From: Gordionus sp. m RMFG-2023
Lineage: Eukaryota; Nematomorpha; Gordioida; Chordodea; Parachordodidae
Direction: 5' to 3'
DNA length: 64,000 nt
NCBI RefSeq assembly: GCF_954871325.1
Contig: NC_088776.1
Coordinates: 44,038,569-44,102,568 of the forward strand
The first letter of the stretch is position 1. Each line of letters begins with the position of its first letter. The position numbers were made by a program, and so were the translations under genes. The notes beneath the pieces were generated by a model, which did no database searches, was not told where the DNA came from, and saw only the letters and a list, made by a program, of their open reading frames with translations. This document shows positions 27,633 through 40,200 of this stretch, one piece after another.

Positions 27633-27825
27633 GTTTCATATATTGAAATAAAGTGTTTTTAATATATAAAAACGTTCAATATTCAGAACATTATATTGTT
27701 ATGCAAAAAAGAGATAAAAACACTAAAAAAAGGGCATAACTGACATAAATGTCCTTGAAAAAGAGACCTGGACAAAAGTACTTAGGATAGGACAAATATA
27801 CACACGAAGAAAAAGACATTGGACA

Positions 27826-28118
27826 AAAATACCCCAATTTTTAAAAAAATTTAAATGCTTATATCTCGTCCTAGCTCGATTAAATTGGTTACGAATGAAG
27901 TAATTTATTCGTTATCCAAACATTTTAACGATATTCACCTCATATGTGTTCATTTAAAAATATCATCGAATAATAACATATAATTCCGGAATTTTATTTA
28001 CAAAAATTGGTTACTAATTTTAGTTATGCAACTCAGACACTTACGCTTAATAACATTAATAACTTTTTTAAAGCATTTAAATTTTTTCTAAAATTGGGTT
28101 ATTTTTTCCAGTGTCTTA
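27826..28118. repeat. Inverted repeat, arms about 43 bp
   Basis: GACATTGGACAAAAATACCC (27826 onward) is answered in inverse orientation by GACACTGGAAAAAATAACCC (28118 backward), continuing to TTTAAATGC. The arms are about 200 bp apart. Probably a decayed MITE; no target duplication assigned. Confidence 0.55.
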
Positions 28119-29661
28119 TTTGTTCATTACGGCTACCAAACGTTTGGTCATTTAGCCTTGTTTTTTAATTAATTTTATAAAAATTTAATAGGCATACATT
28201 TATTTTTTTAATTCAAATTAAGATATTTTTGTTATTATAATCAAAATTTTATATTTTGAACATTTCACATATACAATTATGCCCATGTGATTAAAAAGGT
28301 CCCCCTTTGCCTTTCAAGTAATTAAGTATATAAGCATTTTATGAGTGTGGGCTGTGCTTATTTTTGACCATTCCCCGCAGACGTTAAAAAGACTCCTAGG
28401 ACTATTATGCGTAGAAGTACGTGCGGCTTGCCCACAAACGTGTGAAGGGCTCCTCATCTTTATCCCCATTTTTAATATGTCAAGTTAGATGGATTATGAG
28501 GAAAACCTAAAGTAGCTTTGTTGTATCAACAACTAGAGGGCGAAAACGTTTTTATCACGTATCACGTAAAATTTATATTTTAATAAAAAAATCCATTATA
28601 AGTTCTAGCGATAATAAAATGCTGTCATATTCTCCAAGAGTTCGTATTCAATATCTTCTTCTTTTTAAAAAAGAAACATTTCAGGCTTTAGGCAAAAATA
28701 AATGAAAAGATACCTATAATTATATTTTTAAATCATTTATCATATACATACATCCATAACTATAAGCTATCTGAGTTATTTTAAAAGGCCACAATTTAAA
28801 AGGAATAGTTATATGCTTTAAATTTAAAACAAAATAATTATTTTGCTTTACTTATTCTTTTTGTCTCACTCTCTTGCTTTGATAATGCAAATATATTAAG
28901 GTTAAATTGAATATAAAACATTATAATATTTGGCTCAAACGCAACGATGAGTTTTTTTTTTTGAATGTCGATTTGTTCTTGACAAAATGACACTAAACTA
29001 TATTATTCCCCGATAAAAAATACATAGGACAAATTAATTGTTTATTTATTTTCAAGTAGGTTAACGAATACCCGAGAATTCCATTATCTAATAATTATAA
29101 TTATTTTGTCAAAATAAGGATATATTTTGTCCGGATGTCTTTTAGCCCCAGATCCAAATCGCATCGAGCCATATAAATATAATTACACTCATTTTCATTA
29201 ATTAAATTTGAAAATTTATGAATTTTAAACAATCGAATTTAATTAGATATCGATTTTGAAGACAAAAAAAATCAAATTAAAATCTTTTAAGTAATTTAAC
29301 ACATGTTTTTTATATAAACATAAATTACTCAACTATGGAAGTATAATAAAGGAAAAGAATAAAATATTATATATATAAATTAAAGATACCACTAATCTGT
29401 CAATGTTGATCTCTTTCACACATTTTAGTTTTACTTTAGAAAACTTTAAAAAAAATGATGCCAGCGTCGTTGGCTCTCAAAACTTTAAATTAAGGGTAAA
29501 AAGTGAGTTTATAATTAATTATATTTGCTCAAAACCAAGGTTTTTTTCTTTAAAATAGGGAAATAGTTAGCCAGTGGCCATGATTTTGCTTTTTTCAAAA
29601 AAGAGGGTTAAAATTAGGTTTAATAAGACAAATAATATCAATGTGTAGCCATACTTTTAAT

Positions 29662-29730
29662 TAGGGCTGTGCCAATATTAAACTTGTGGATCGGCTGAGT
29701 TTTAGTTTTAACCTATAAAATTCGAATCTA
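29662..29730 (+). mobile_element. Fragment of the 30426-type hAT end
   Basis: TAGGGCTGTGCCAATATTAA followed by GGATCGGCTGAG matches the terminal region of the element at 30426-31234. Only one end is present. Confidence 0.55.
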
Positions 29731-29740
29731 AAGCTTTATC

Positions 29741-29930
29741 TAGTGTTGTTAATGGGTCGATTTTTAAAAATCGATAAAAATCGACCCAAAGATTTTAACC
29801 AAAAAGAATATTATGTAAGCCTGGAGATTTCGCTCGTAGATGGCAGATAAGCTTGGACCTCTATTTGCGAAAACCTGAGGCTTAAATAATATAATCTTAA
29901 TCGGGCCGTTTTTTAAATTGACCCTAATCG
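29741..29930. mobile_element. Degenerate TAGTGTTG-family MITE
   Basis: It starts TAGTGTTGTTAATGGGTCG and keeps ATTATGTAAGCCTGGAGATT and AGATGGCAGATAAGC from the family interior. The right terminus is eroded and no target duplication can be set. Confidence 0.6.
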
Positions 29931-30425
29931 GGCTTCCATATTTTAATTGATTCATTCTATAAATAATCTTTGGTTCGCTGTAGAGTTATCTTCAATTTAA
30001 CCAAGTTAATTCACCATTTTTCTTATATTTTATATTAATTTTTAGTTACAATTAATTTCCCCACAATCAAAGTTTTAAATAGATTTCGGCACTTTGTATA
30101 AATAATACCCAAAATAGAAAAAAAAATTTCTTCTGAAGAAGTTAAACTTGAAAGGGAACTGACATTTCCCATTTCTCCTAAAGGGTAAGATAGACACAGT
30201 CCCTTCCATCAGTTGGCAACATTTTTTTAAATCGATAGATACTTCATTTCACGTATTTTTCTTTGCAAAGATACTACCTTTACATCGAAAATTTTTTTTA
30301 TCAGCTAAAATGACTTGAATATCATTATCCTGCATGGATCATTGCTCTTTTATTATAACAAGCTCTAGCGAATTCATTATTTTTAAAATATGGGCCTTGA
30401 TATAGTTAAGGTAATAAGTTGATAC

Positions 30426-31234
30426 TAGGGTTGTGCCGATATTAAATATCAGATCGTTGACACCGATATTTAGCGTTTTCCAAAAACCTCGGATCGGGCC
30501 AATACCTGTAAAAACCGATCTTTTTACTTTTTTTTTTGTTATTTTATGTAATGTATATTTATTTTACATTTTAAAATATTTTCTAAATAATTTTTTTTAA
30601 AACAATGCAATGCACAACACCCTCTAAATTTTATTTCTTTTTTAAAATAGATTTATATTATTTTAAAAGTTTTTTTATAAAAATAGAAAGGAACACCCAA
30701 AGTTTTATTTATTTTAAATCTTTTTAAATAATAACGCCAATGAGCCTTGGGAAGTCAAAGATGGAAAATATAAATAGGATTTATTATTTATACTTTAAAA
30801 ATAAAATAATTTTTTTAAATATGGTATCTCAATTATGGAAATATTTTACAAAAGACAAAGATTATTTTGCAAAATGCGTTATCTGCGGAATCATCTGATT
30901 ATGCCTTCAGTACGGTAGGGGATATAGATAGTCATCGTAGAAGCTTATTGCCAGAAAATCTAAAGGCTCTCATATTTATTAAAAAAATCTAATGTATTAT
31001 AATTTTATATATTAAATATTACAATTTTATAATTCATAGTCATACTAACATAAAATGGATATATTATTAAATATATATTTTTTTAAATTAGTTTTAATCG
31101 TAGAAATAAAAAAAATTAAATGCATAATCCAATAATGGGGGGTGGTGAAAAATCAATATAAATATAGGATCGGTATCAGATCGGTTTTGAGACCATATCG
31201 GATCGGTGAAAAATATGTGATGGGCACAGCCCTA
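30426..31234 (+). mobile_element. hAT element with perfect 8-bp TSD GTTGATAC and a BED-finger scrap
   Basis: TAGGGTTGTGCCGATATTAA at the left and, inverted, TAGGGCTGTGCCCATCAC at the right, with GTTGATAC duplicated exactly at 30418-30425 and 31235-31242. Subterminal GATCGG words occur on both sides. Inside, 30822-30899 encodes VSQLWKYFTKDKDYFAKCVI and CG, the start of a BED zinc finger (aromatic pair, C-x2-C) as at the N-terminus of hAT transposases. The rest of the transposase is missing. Confidence 0.85.
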
Positions 31235-31450
31235 GTTGATACCATAGTGGACAGTAGTGGATGTCAACGGTTAAGTCCTATTGATCCTAGGCCAGGACTG
31301 GACTGATCTTTTTGTTTTTTATTTTTTATGTTCCGGACCAACTTTTATTAATATTTAGGTTTGCTTTACTATTTAATTAATATAATTTTTTTGTATATTT
31401 TATTTATGTTCTTTTTCCATAGGAGTTTTTTAGTTTCTGTTAATTTATAG

Positions 31451-31840
31451 TAGAGATCTGCAAAGTTAGGCCAGGCCCCTAATTCTATTTAAAATAATCG
31501 GGTTTGGGCCGGGCCTAATATTTTTAAAAAAATTTCAGGCCGGGTTGGGTCGGACTTTGGAAATTTTATTAAATATATCTAAATTTATCAATTTTATATT
31601 GAATTTTTTATGTAAAATACAAATTTTTGATTTAATTTATTGAAACTAAACGCTATATAACATATGTTTTTATTTTAAGTAATTATAAAAATTGATTTCT
31701 ATATTTAAATAAATTTGGGCCTGGCTGGGCCGATAAATTTTTTCAAAATAAATTTAGGGTTTGGGTCGGGCCGGCAAAACTTTTTAAAAAAATTTTGAGC
31801 CGGGATGGGCTTGAAAAATTAGGCCCGATGCTGATCACTA
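31451..31840. mobile_element. GC-arm hAT MITE with perfect TSD
   Basis: 390 bp from TAGAGATCTGCAAAGTTAGG to AGGCCCGATGCTGATCACTA, flanked by exact ATTTATAG (31443-31450 and 31841-31848). It is the best-preserved copy of the family and defines its ends. Confidence 0.9.
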
Positions 31841-32400
31841 ATTTATAGTTCATTTTTATTTTGCAATAACCATTTAAGTTTGTCAAAAAAACATTTTATA
31901 GTCCCAATAAAAAAACAGAGTATTTTAAAAATCATAAATTGTTCTTTGTAATATTAAACTTGATCTGTCTCTCTTAGGAGATAAACAAAACATATTTATT
32001 AATATGTTTAGGCATCATTTAGTTATTATATAAAAATAATGTAGAAATTTTTTTATATCATACAAAATAAAATGTATGTAAGATGGTATTGGAAGGGGGG
32101 GGGGGGTTGGTTCATTCTAATAAATTTATGCCCCTGTACTCTACTAAAGACTTTGGGAAATTTATTTCCAAAAAACTCACCTTATGCAATTAAAAGGTAA
32201 ACTAATCATTTATTAATTATATAAATTTATAGATTTATCTTAAAATAAATATATTGAACAAATTATATTTATCTTAAGAGTAAGATTTTTACCTAATATA
32301 TACAAATTTGAATAAAAATGTCCCCACCTTTAGACACCAACCTGGTTACCAGAATATAAATTAAAATGCAGAGATTAAATTAAACATTATCTATTGAAAT

Positions 32401-32733
32401 TAGAAGCCAGCAAATTGAATCTTTTTTTTGGTTTAAGTCAGATATAGATTAAAATTTATAAAATTTTAAGCAAGCACACAGCCCCAAAATATTTTTAAAA
32501 TTTAAGCCTCAAGCCCATATGAATTTCTGTTTTAGATCCAAACTTGGCACAAAATTTTAATTAAAAAATATAAATTTAGCACATTCACATGAAGTCAAAT
32601 AAAGTAAAATAAATAATAGCTTTGTCCTTATCACATAAATTCCTATTATCATTTTAATTTGATAATTTTTATAAATTTACAAGCCTGAGAAGCCAAACTC
32701 AAGCCAGGCCTTAAGCAAATTTGCAGGGCTCTA
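32401..32733. mobile_element. Older GC-arm hAT MITE
   Basis: It starts TAGAAGCCAGCAAATTG and ends AAATTTGCAGGGCTCTA. Flanking octamers ATTGAAAT and ATTGAGAT differ at one position. The GC-rich arms have largely decayed to AT, suggesting greater age. Confidence 0.65.
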
Positions 32734-32910
32734 ATTGAGATTTATAAAAAATAAATTAATAAAAATTAAAATATTAAAAATAAGTAGAGTATATTATACA
32801 ATTTAATATACCTTCCGATTTCTTCAAAAACATAATAAAAATTTTCAAATATATCCGAAGAAAATTCTGCCATAGTAGATTTTTGAGTATTAGATTGAAT
32901 GAGATTCTTA

Positions 32911-32930
32911 TATCTTATCTTATCTTATCT
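32911..32930 (+). repeat. (TATCT)4 microsatellite
   Basis: Four tandem TATCT units. Confidence 0.9.
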
Positions 32931-34222
32931 TGCACGTTATAAAAAATTAAAAGTTTTGAATCACATATGTTTTTTTGACTTTTGAGGTCGTTAACTCCTT
33001 GTGAAAAATATTAACTGAATATATAGTTTAAAATAATTTGTGTATTATTTTCAATTATGATTGATAGCTAAAAATAATATAAAAATATATAAAAAGGTGA
33101 CAAAAGGTATTTAAAATATTATGTAAAAATTTATAAGTTTATGGAAACTCTTTTTTACCTAAAACTAAAAGAAAGATTGACTAAAAATATAATGATCTAA
33201 AAAAGCGACTAAAGCTAGGAAACTAGGCCTACAGATCTTCTAAGATATCCTTTGTCCGAAAATGATATATTATAATTCATATTACTTAAGAATAAACACA
33301 TCTTAATTATACTTATTGAAATGATATACCAAGTTGTATTTTTTCATATCAGAGAGGTCAAGTTCTTATACACATCTTACCATTAAAGATTTAATGAATA
33401 TTAATTTTGATAAACATCGAAAGATTTCTATGTTTATATTCGCTAACGTTTTTATGTTGTGAACAATGACATATTAGTTGTGAACCTAAAAATATTTTAT
33501 TTAATAATCTTAATGATTATAATTTTAAAATAATACTGTAATAAATTAAATGACATGTAGCGATATAAATAAGATTGACAATTATCTGCGAATATTACAT
33601 GTTGTTAAAGATATTTTTTACGTGATACGTGATTTATAACTCTTATTCCCTCTGAAGTTAAAGATTCAACAGAGCTACGCTGGGTATTCTTCATTTCCAT
33701 CTAACTGGAACTAAATTAATTTTGGTGAATAAATAAATGAGAAACCCTCTACACAATGTAGGTAAGACGCACGTACTTGTATGCACAACAATCCGAGAAC
33801 TGTTATTTAAACGTCCATAGGCTCATAAGAGAAGAATTAGCTAAAACAAAGGCCTATGCCCTGAACTACAGTATAATTTAATTACTTTAAGGGTGGGAGG
33901 TGGCTGATTTTAAGTTTAAACTCTTATGTGTATAAGCCTTCGATGATTACTATCGATATTGAAATTTAATGTCATATCAATTGAATTTCGATTCCTAAAA
34001 GAACAAAAATTTATATATTATTTAACTTCTGGTGAAAATAAAATGTTCAATTTTAATATTCTAGTTTGATTAATATGATTTTTAATCTTGATATTATTAT
34101 TCTTTATAGTATTCACTTGCACCAAAAGAACCGAACCCCTATATTTTTTTTTATTTTTTCCCTCAAAACACGAAAAACACGTTTCCTACAAAGGCTATAA
34201 TAGCTAAATTTTTAACGAACAT

Positions 34223-37200
34223 ATGGCACCCCCTGCTTATCTAGATTTGGGAAAAGATGCAAGAGATTTATTTACTAAGGGATTTTGTAATATACCATTA
34301 AGTTACTTTATTTTAATACACAATCTAATTTAGTTTTTAATTTATTCAAATTGGAATCGAAATCAAAAACTAAAAGTAACGTTGAATTTACCTTTTCAGG
34401 AAATTCAAACATTGATACCAAAACAGTTGCTGGATTTTTGGAAACCAAGTACAAATGGAAAGATTATGGTATACGTATTATCAAACCTTGTTTTAGATGC
34501 ATTTTTAGGGACAACTATAAAGGAAAAATGGAGCACTGATAATTTACTTCTTACAGATATTTCATGTGAGGATTATTTAATGAAAGGAGTCAAAATAGGG
34601 ATGGAAACATTATTTTCTCCAAATACTGGGTAATAATTTTAATAACCTATTTTGTACATTAAATTTCTAAGTCTTATGAAATATCAATTAATGATAAATA
34701 TTAAACCCAATATAAAAGTTAAATTTAGGTAAATAAAATTTGATCAAAAATATTATATTGGTTATACATCATAATATATTTATTTAAGTCAAATATAATA
34801 ACCTAAGATTTTCTTTTTGTATTTTTATTGTATACCTACAAATGAGTAAGAATGTTTATATTATAATTTATAAATATTATAAATGAAATTTACTTTTCAA
34901 GACATATTTTACATTAAAAAAGTGTATATTTTTAAAAATGTATTGAATAAATTATTTTATCATTTTATGAAGAAAAAAGAATGCTTTTATAAAGACTGCC
35001 TTCAAACATGACAATTTTCATCTAGCAAATGATTTTGAAATACCTTATATTGGTATAAATTAGTTTAATATTTATTATACCATTTTTATCAAATGTAGGA
35101 AGTTCACCTATTACCATTGGTACATCTGCTGTTTTTGTGTAAGTTTATATTTTTTTAATTTATTTTTATTCAAAAATATTTTTTTGATTATTAATTTAAT
35201 GCTTTCAAATTTATATTATTTTTTTTATTTATAATATGCAGGTTTTTTGATTGGCAAAAGCAGATAAAATTAAATTCTATTAAATATTGATATGTACATT
35301 CTTCTATTATTTATACTAAATATTCTATTTTATTGCTACCTTTTCAGTTATGATAGTTGGTTAGCAGGCTGTCATATGGTTTATGATGCAACAAGAAGCA
35401 AATTAACTAAGGCTAATTATGCTTTTGGTTATAGGGGTTCTGATTTTACAATACATACAAATTGGTAAAAAGAAAATTATTATATTATTTACCTAATATT
35501 CTTATGACTTTGTAAATAAATAACTTATAATTTAATATGTATTTTTTAATATTAAATAAGCAATGAGTCTAATGATATTGGAGTTTCTTTACATCAATTA
35601 ATAAAGCCAGGTTTTGAATCAGGGGTTCAAATAGGTTACACCCTGGGCAATCAATCCACCAAATTAGGTTTTGCGTGCAAATATCAAATTGACCAGTTCT
35701 CAACTCTAAGGGTATTTTTAGATTATTTAGCCATCTAAAAAATTTTACTTTTCATTATATAAGGATATTTTATTCATGTACATTATAATATTAATCAACA
35801 ATAAGCAATTTAGTAAGTTATTATTTTAAGTATTCCCTTTTTTAATGTATATTTTTTATATACTAAGGTATGGCAACATTTATATTAGAATTAGATAGAA
35901 CAATTGATTTACTTACATAATTTTTTGTACAATATATTTTTGATAAAAAAATATATAAAGGCTAAAGTCAATAATGCTAGTCAAGTAGGGCTAAGCTATA
36001 CTCATAGATTAAAAGATGGTAACATTTTATTTGTTCTTTCATTTTTTTATTGCTACTGATTCTTTTAACCCTCTATTGCAATAAATGATATAATTTTTTA
36101 AAAAAACTTATTTTGTCTTTAAAGTGACCTCAATAAACTAAAAAAAAAAATTTTTTTTTTAAAAAATTTAGTGTGTGTATTTAAATACATAATGTTTAAA
36201 AAGTATCATATTTTTTCAAAATAAAAACATAGAATTTTATTATTTGATAAATAATGTAATAAAACAGATTTATATTATTTTTCATGAAATAATTTAAAAC
36301 AATCGTTTTTTATAGTAAAACATAATGATACACCATATTTGATACAAATCACTTTTGTAACCAATTTATTTTTCTTTATATTTGGTGTTAATTGATATTC
36401 GCTTTTTTTATTTTGTTACATGTACAGAGTATCTGCTATTATACATTAACCAAGATTTATGAGCATCATATCAAGTATATGGAATACTATACGGAGGTGC
36501 CATTTACGTGATTTTATGTGAGTTCAATATAAAGTAATCAATGAATCCATTAAATCTACACCTTCCATATATATTGTAACTTTTATAGCTGCTGGACACG
36601 GAATTTTAATTTTCCGTCGTTCCTTTCTATCAGACCGTTCACAATCTCCAGCAGGGTGACTACCTATATAGTTACTTAGAATAATTACAGACCTAATATT
36701 ATGCCATTTAGTAGCATATAATTCTACACCATTTATGTCGTCTTCCTCTCGATAAAAGATCCACGCTCCATCTTTTAGAATTCTTCTTCAGTTGGAAACT
36801 GGCATTATAAATTCTATTAGCACTCGCTGTAGCAATACTCCCTTTTAGGCGAGTAATACTTGAAGTTCTATACCACAGAACCAATTATCAAAACACAATT
36901 TAAAATTGGAATGTAGTGGTACAAATAGGAAATACCGCATTTCCGCTAGAACCAACATCTACATATCTTGAATCAAGAATTTCCTCATCTGATGAACCAT
37001 TAAGGTTAGAATCAGATTTATCTTCTGGAATACAGTACATTTTGACTATAGATAACAAATAAAGAACATTTAATAATACAAAAAAAATAATCAAAATTGC
37101 TCAAATTCATATTGCACTTGTGTGCATTATGTATCTGGGTACATGTACCTTAAAATTTAAATTTTAAACACTATTAATGAATATAATAATATATTTATAT

Positions 37201-40200
37201 ATAAAACATTTCTTTTACATTTATTTAATAGGATTCTTAACTTCCTGTTTCTTAAAATTTTGTACAAGAGAAATGAAATGATTTATAAATGGAAATGCAA
37301 CTTTCGAAAGTTGTAAATTATGTATTTTATAATATTTATATTGATAGCTGTCTTTCATTTTTGACAAAATTAACTATAGAAATAAATAAAATATATGTGT
37401 ATCTATTATGCATCATGTGTTTTATATTAAAATTTATACCTTTTTTATGGTATGTTATTCAAATATGATGTACACAATAGAGGGTTAATAATTATTCTTA
37501 TTTTTTAAAAATATTTTATAATTGTGATATACAATCAAAAAATAAAATATGAAGGGAATAACAATAATCTTTTCTAGGGTTGTATATAATGTTACCACTG
37601 CCCCAGCCCTTGGGTCAGTTTGGCCCTGTAGAACTTTAAATCAGGCCTAATGTTTAAAAAAATCATAAATTTAAAGGAAGAAAATGTTATTTTCTCATAG
37701 TGAAAATCGAAGAAACATTAATGGGTCGATTTGCAAAACCAAATTTTTTTGAAGATTGGTCTGGAGGTAAGGTCAATCTATAATTGAAATAATAATTTAA
37801 GTTTTTTTATGGGAATATTAATGGGCATTACTTTCAGAGGTTATAACTTAGAAGGACCAGGGAGTCCGCCACATTTATGATTAGAACTATCATCTTTCTC
37901 ATCTAAAAGCAGGGATCTGAAGTGGTCAGCAATCACCATTCTCCAGACATCTTTGAATTAGGTTATTATTTTGTATATAAGTGCAGTGGTGTCATAAACT
38001 TTTACAAACTCAGGGGGGCTCAATTCTAAAAAACAGAATTTTCTTTAGGAAATATTTTTAAAATTTTAAGGTATTTTCTAAAATAAAAAAAAAATTCAGA
38101 GGGTCTCATCTAGTTTTGGAAATATCAAAGGTAAAAATATGAAAAATGACCTATTTTACCAGGGTGTCGAACCGCCATGTATAACGGTAATTTTTTTTTC
38201 GGTTCTTAGTTTGCAATTTTCAAACGGCTTAATTCCGTTTCACGTATTTTTAACGAATTTACAATTTATTTTGGTTTACAGATAAATATCATTTCATTCA
38301 GTTTTTATATGGTTTAGATTTTTACAATTAATCGCCTTATATATTTTTTTGTTAAACACTCTAATAATCTAGTACAAATATTTTAAAAACTTTTAGTAAT
38401 AAAAACCAAGAAAAATAAAGAAATTTTATTGAATTTGTTTTTTTTATTACAAAACATGTATAAGAAATAACAAATTGAATAATTGAATAATTACATTTTA
38501 AATTTCATTAATATTAAATCCTCAAGTTGGCGTAATATTATTTTAAGAAAAAAAATTACAAATTATCTTTTTATTTGTATATTTTAAAATCATATTATAT
38601 TATTATTTAAAAAGGTGTTTGACGTGTTTCACATTGACTAAACTGCAAATGCTTAGGTAAAAATTTTTGACATATTCTCTATTAATTGGAATGAGTTCAT
38701 TTTCTTATGATATGAATAACTTATAAAAATTATATTATTAGATATAAACAATAATAAATGAATAGACATTAATAGTTGTATTTTCTTTCATCTCATAATA
38801 AATAGTTTAAATCTATTAATATAATTATCTTAAAAAAAGTATTATAATAACATTTTAAATTACAATAATATAAAATCCGCCAATTGGTGTATTATTATTT
38901 AATTTTTTTTCATGAAATAATAATACGCCAACTTACGGATTTAATATTAATGAAATATAAAATGTAATTATAATTATTTTTAATTTAATTATACTAAAGG
39001 ATTTAAACTCTTTATTATGAGTTAAAAGGAAATACAACTATTAATGTCTATGGGCCATTCCACGTCAAATCGATCACGATTCGACCGACCCCTTTTAAAA
39101 TTGTTAAAAATTTCTGGAATTATTTAGAAGGGTAAATAAATGAGAAAGCCGTTTATTTTAGCTCTCTAGCACACATGGTTCTCGAGATATAGGGGCTCAT
39201 AGGTACAAAAAAGAGCCACTTTGGAATCTGTAAAATTTTTAAAAAGCTTATATCTCAAGAACTATTTATAGTAAAAAGATATATAATATATCATATTGTA
39301 GGTAAAAAAATCTCTAAAAGGCTATCAAAAAATAATAAAAATTGGCGTAACTTCCGGTTTATCTATAATGCTTTACCTGTATTTTTAAGCAAAAAAGGGA
39401 GTTTGTTTTCGAAATTTTTTATTGCTTCTTATTTAGACACCTTTTATAAATATATACGATATCAAAACTTTGGCGACGCTATCGACTCCAAAAATTTAAA
39501 AAAATAATAGATGGCGCTTTATAAAATTACGGATTTTGGTTAAAATTTTGCTGCAAATTTATCAATAAACGGATATTTTCACTTTTTATACTAAAAATAT
39601 TTTAAATTTCTATTAAATATACTAAATAAATTGAGGGGCAGTGTGGGTAAATGCCCTTTAGACACTTAATAATGTAATATATTTCCAATAATAAAATCTT
39701 TCGTATAATTTTTTTATTATTCATTCATATTAATAGTATAGAAATATAGAAATAGAGATAGACAATTATATTCATTCCATAATTTAAAATTTGTGAAATG
39801 TTATATTTAATATTTGCGATTCTGTTGAATTAGAATAAAATTTTGTTTCAATTTTATCCTGAGAAATTGGATAAAAAGCATGAAATTTTTGCGTCCCTGG
39901 TATAGTACGGGCTTTGTCGAATCTCTCTTTTAAAATTATTTGTTCTTTCTCATATTCATCTTCCATAATATAGGAGAACTCTATTCCTTAATAAAAAAAT
40001 TATAATATATATATTAATAAATTATAAATCATATACCTTTTATATTTTCCTTACAATAGGCAAAAAACTCTTTAGGAGAAGTTATTTGTTCTGAAGTAGG
40101 TCTTTGTAAACTTGCTCTAGCCACTAAACGCTTGACGGTACCTCCGACCCCGTCACAAGCTGATTTGCCATGAGATGTAGCCCAGAAATGCCACTCAGCT

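Larger units (their letters stand above)
28285..33910. mobile_element. Old 5.6-kb element or insertion nest bounded by long diverged inverted repeats
   Basis: The left arm (about 28285-28600) and right arm (about 33590-33910) align in inverse orientation over some 300 bp with many differences. Shared words include AAGTACGTGCG, ATCACGTATCACGTAAA, GTTAGATGGA and AAGTAATTAA. The space between has no coding region of its own but holds several later insertions (29741, 30426, 31451, 32401). The arms are far more diverged than the target duplications of the nested MITEs, so the outer element is the oldest layer. Family not determined. Confidence 0.55.

Noticed and set aside
37983-38040. hAT-like end CAGTGGTGTCATAAAC
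   Set aside because: It resembles a terminus and a scrap at 53142, but no opposite end or target duplication was found, so it is not listed as an element.
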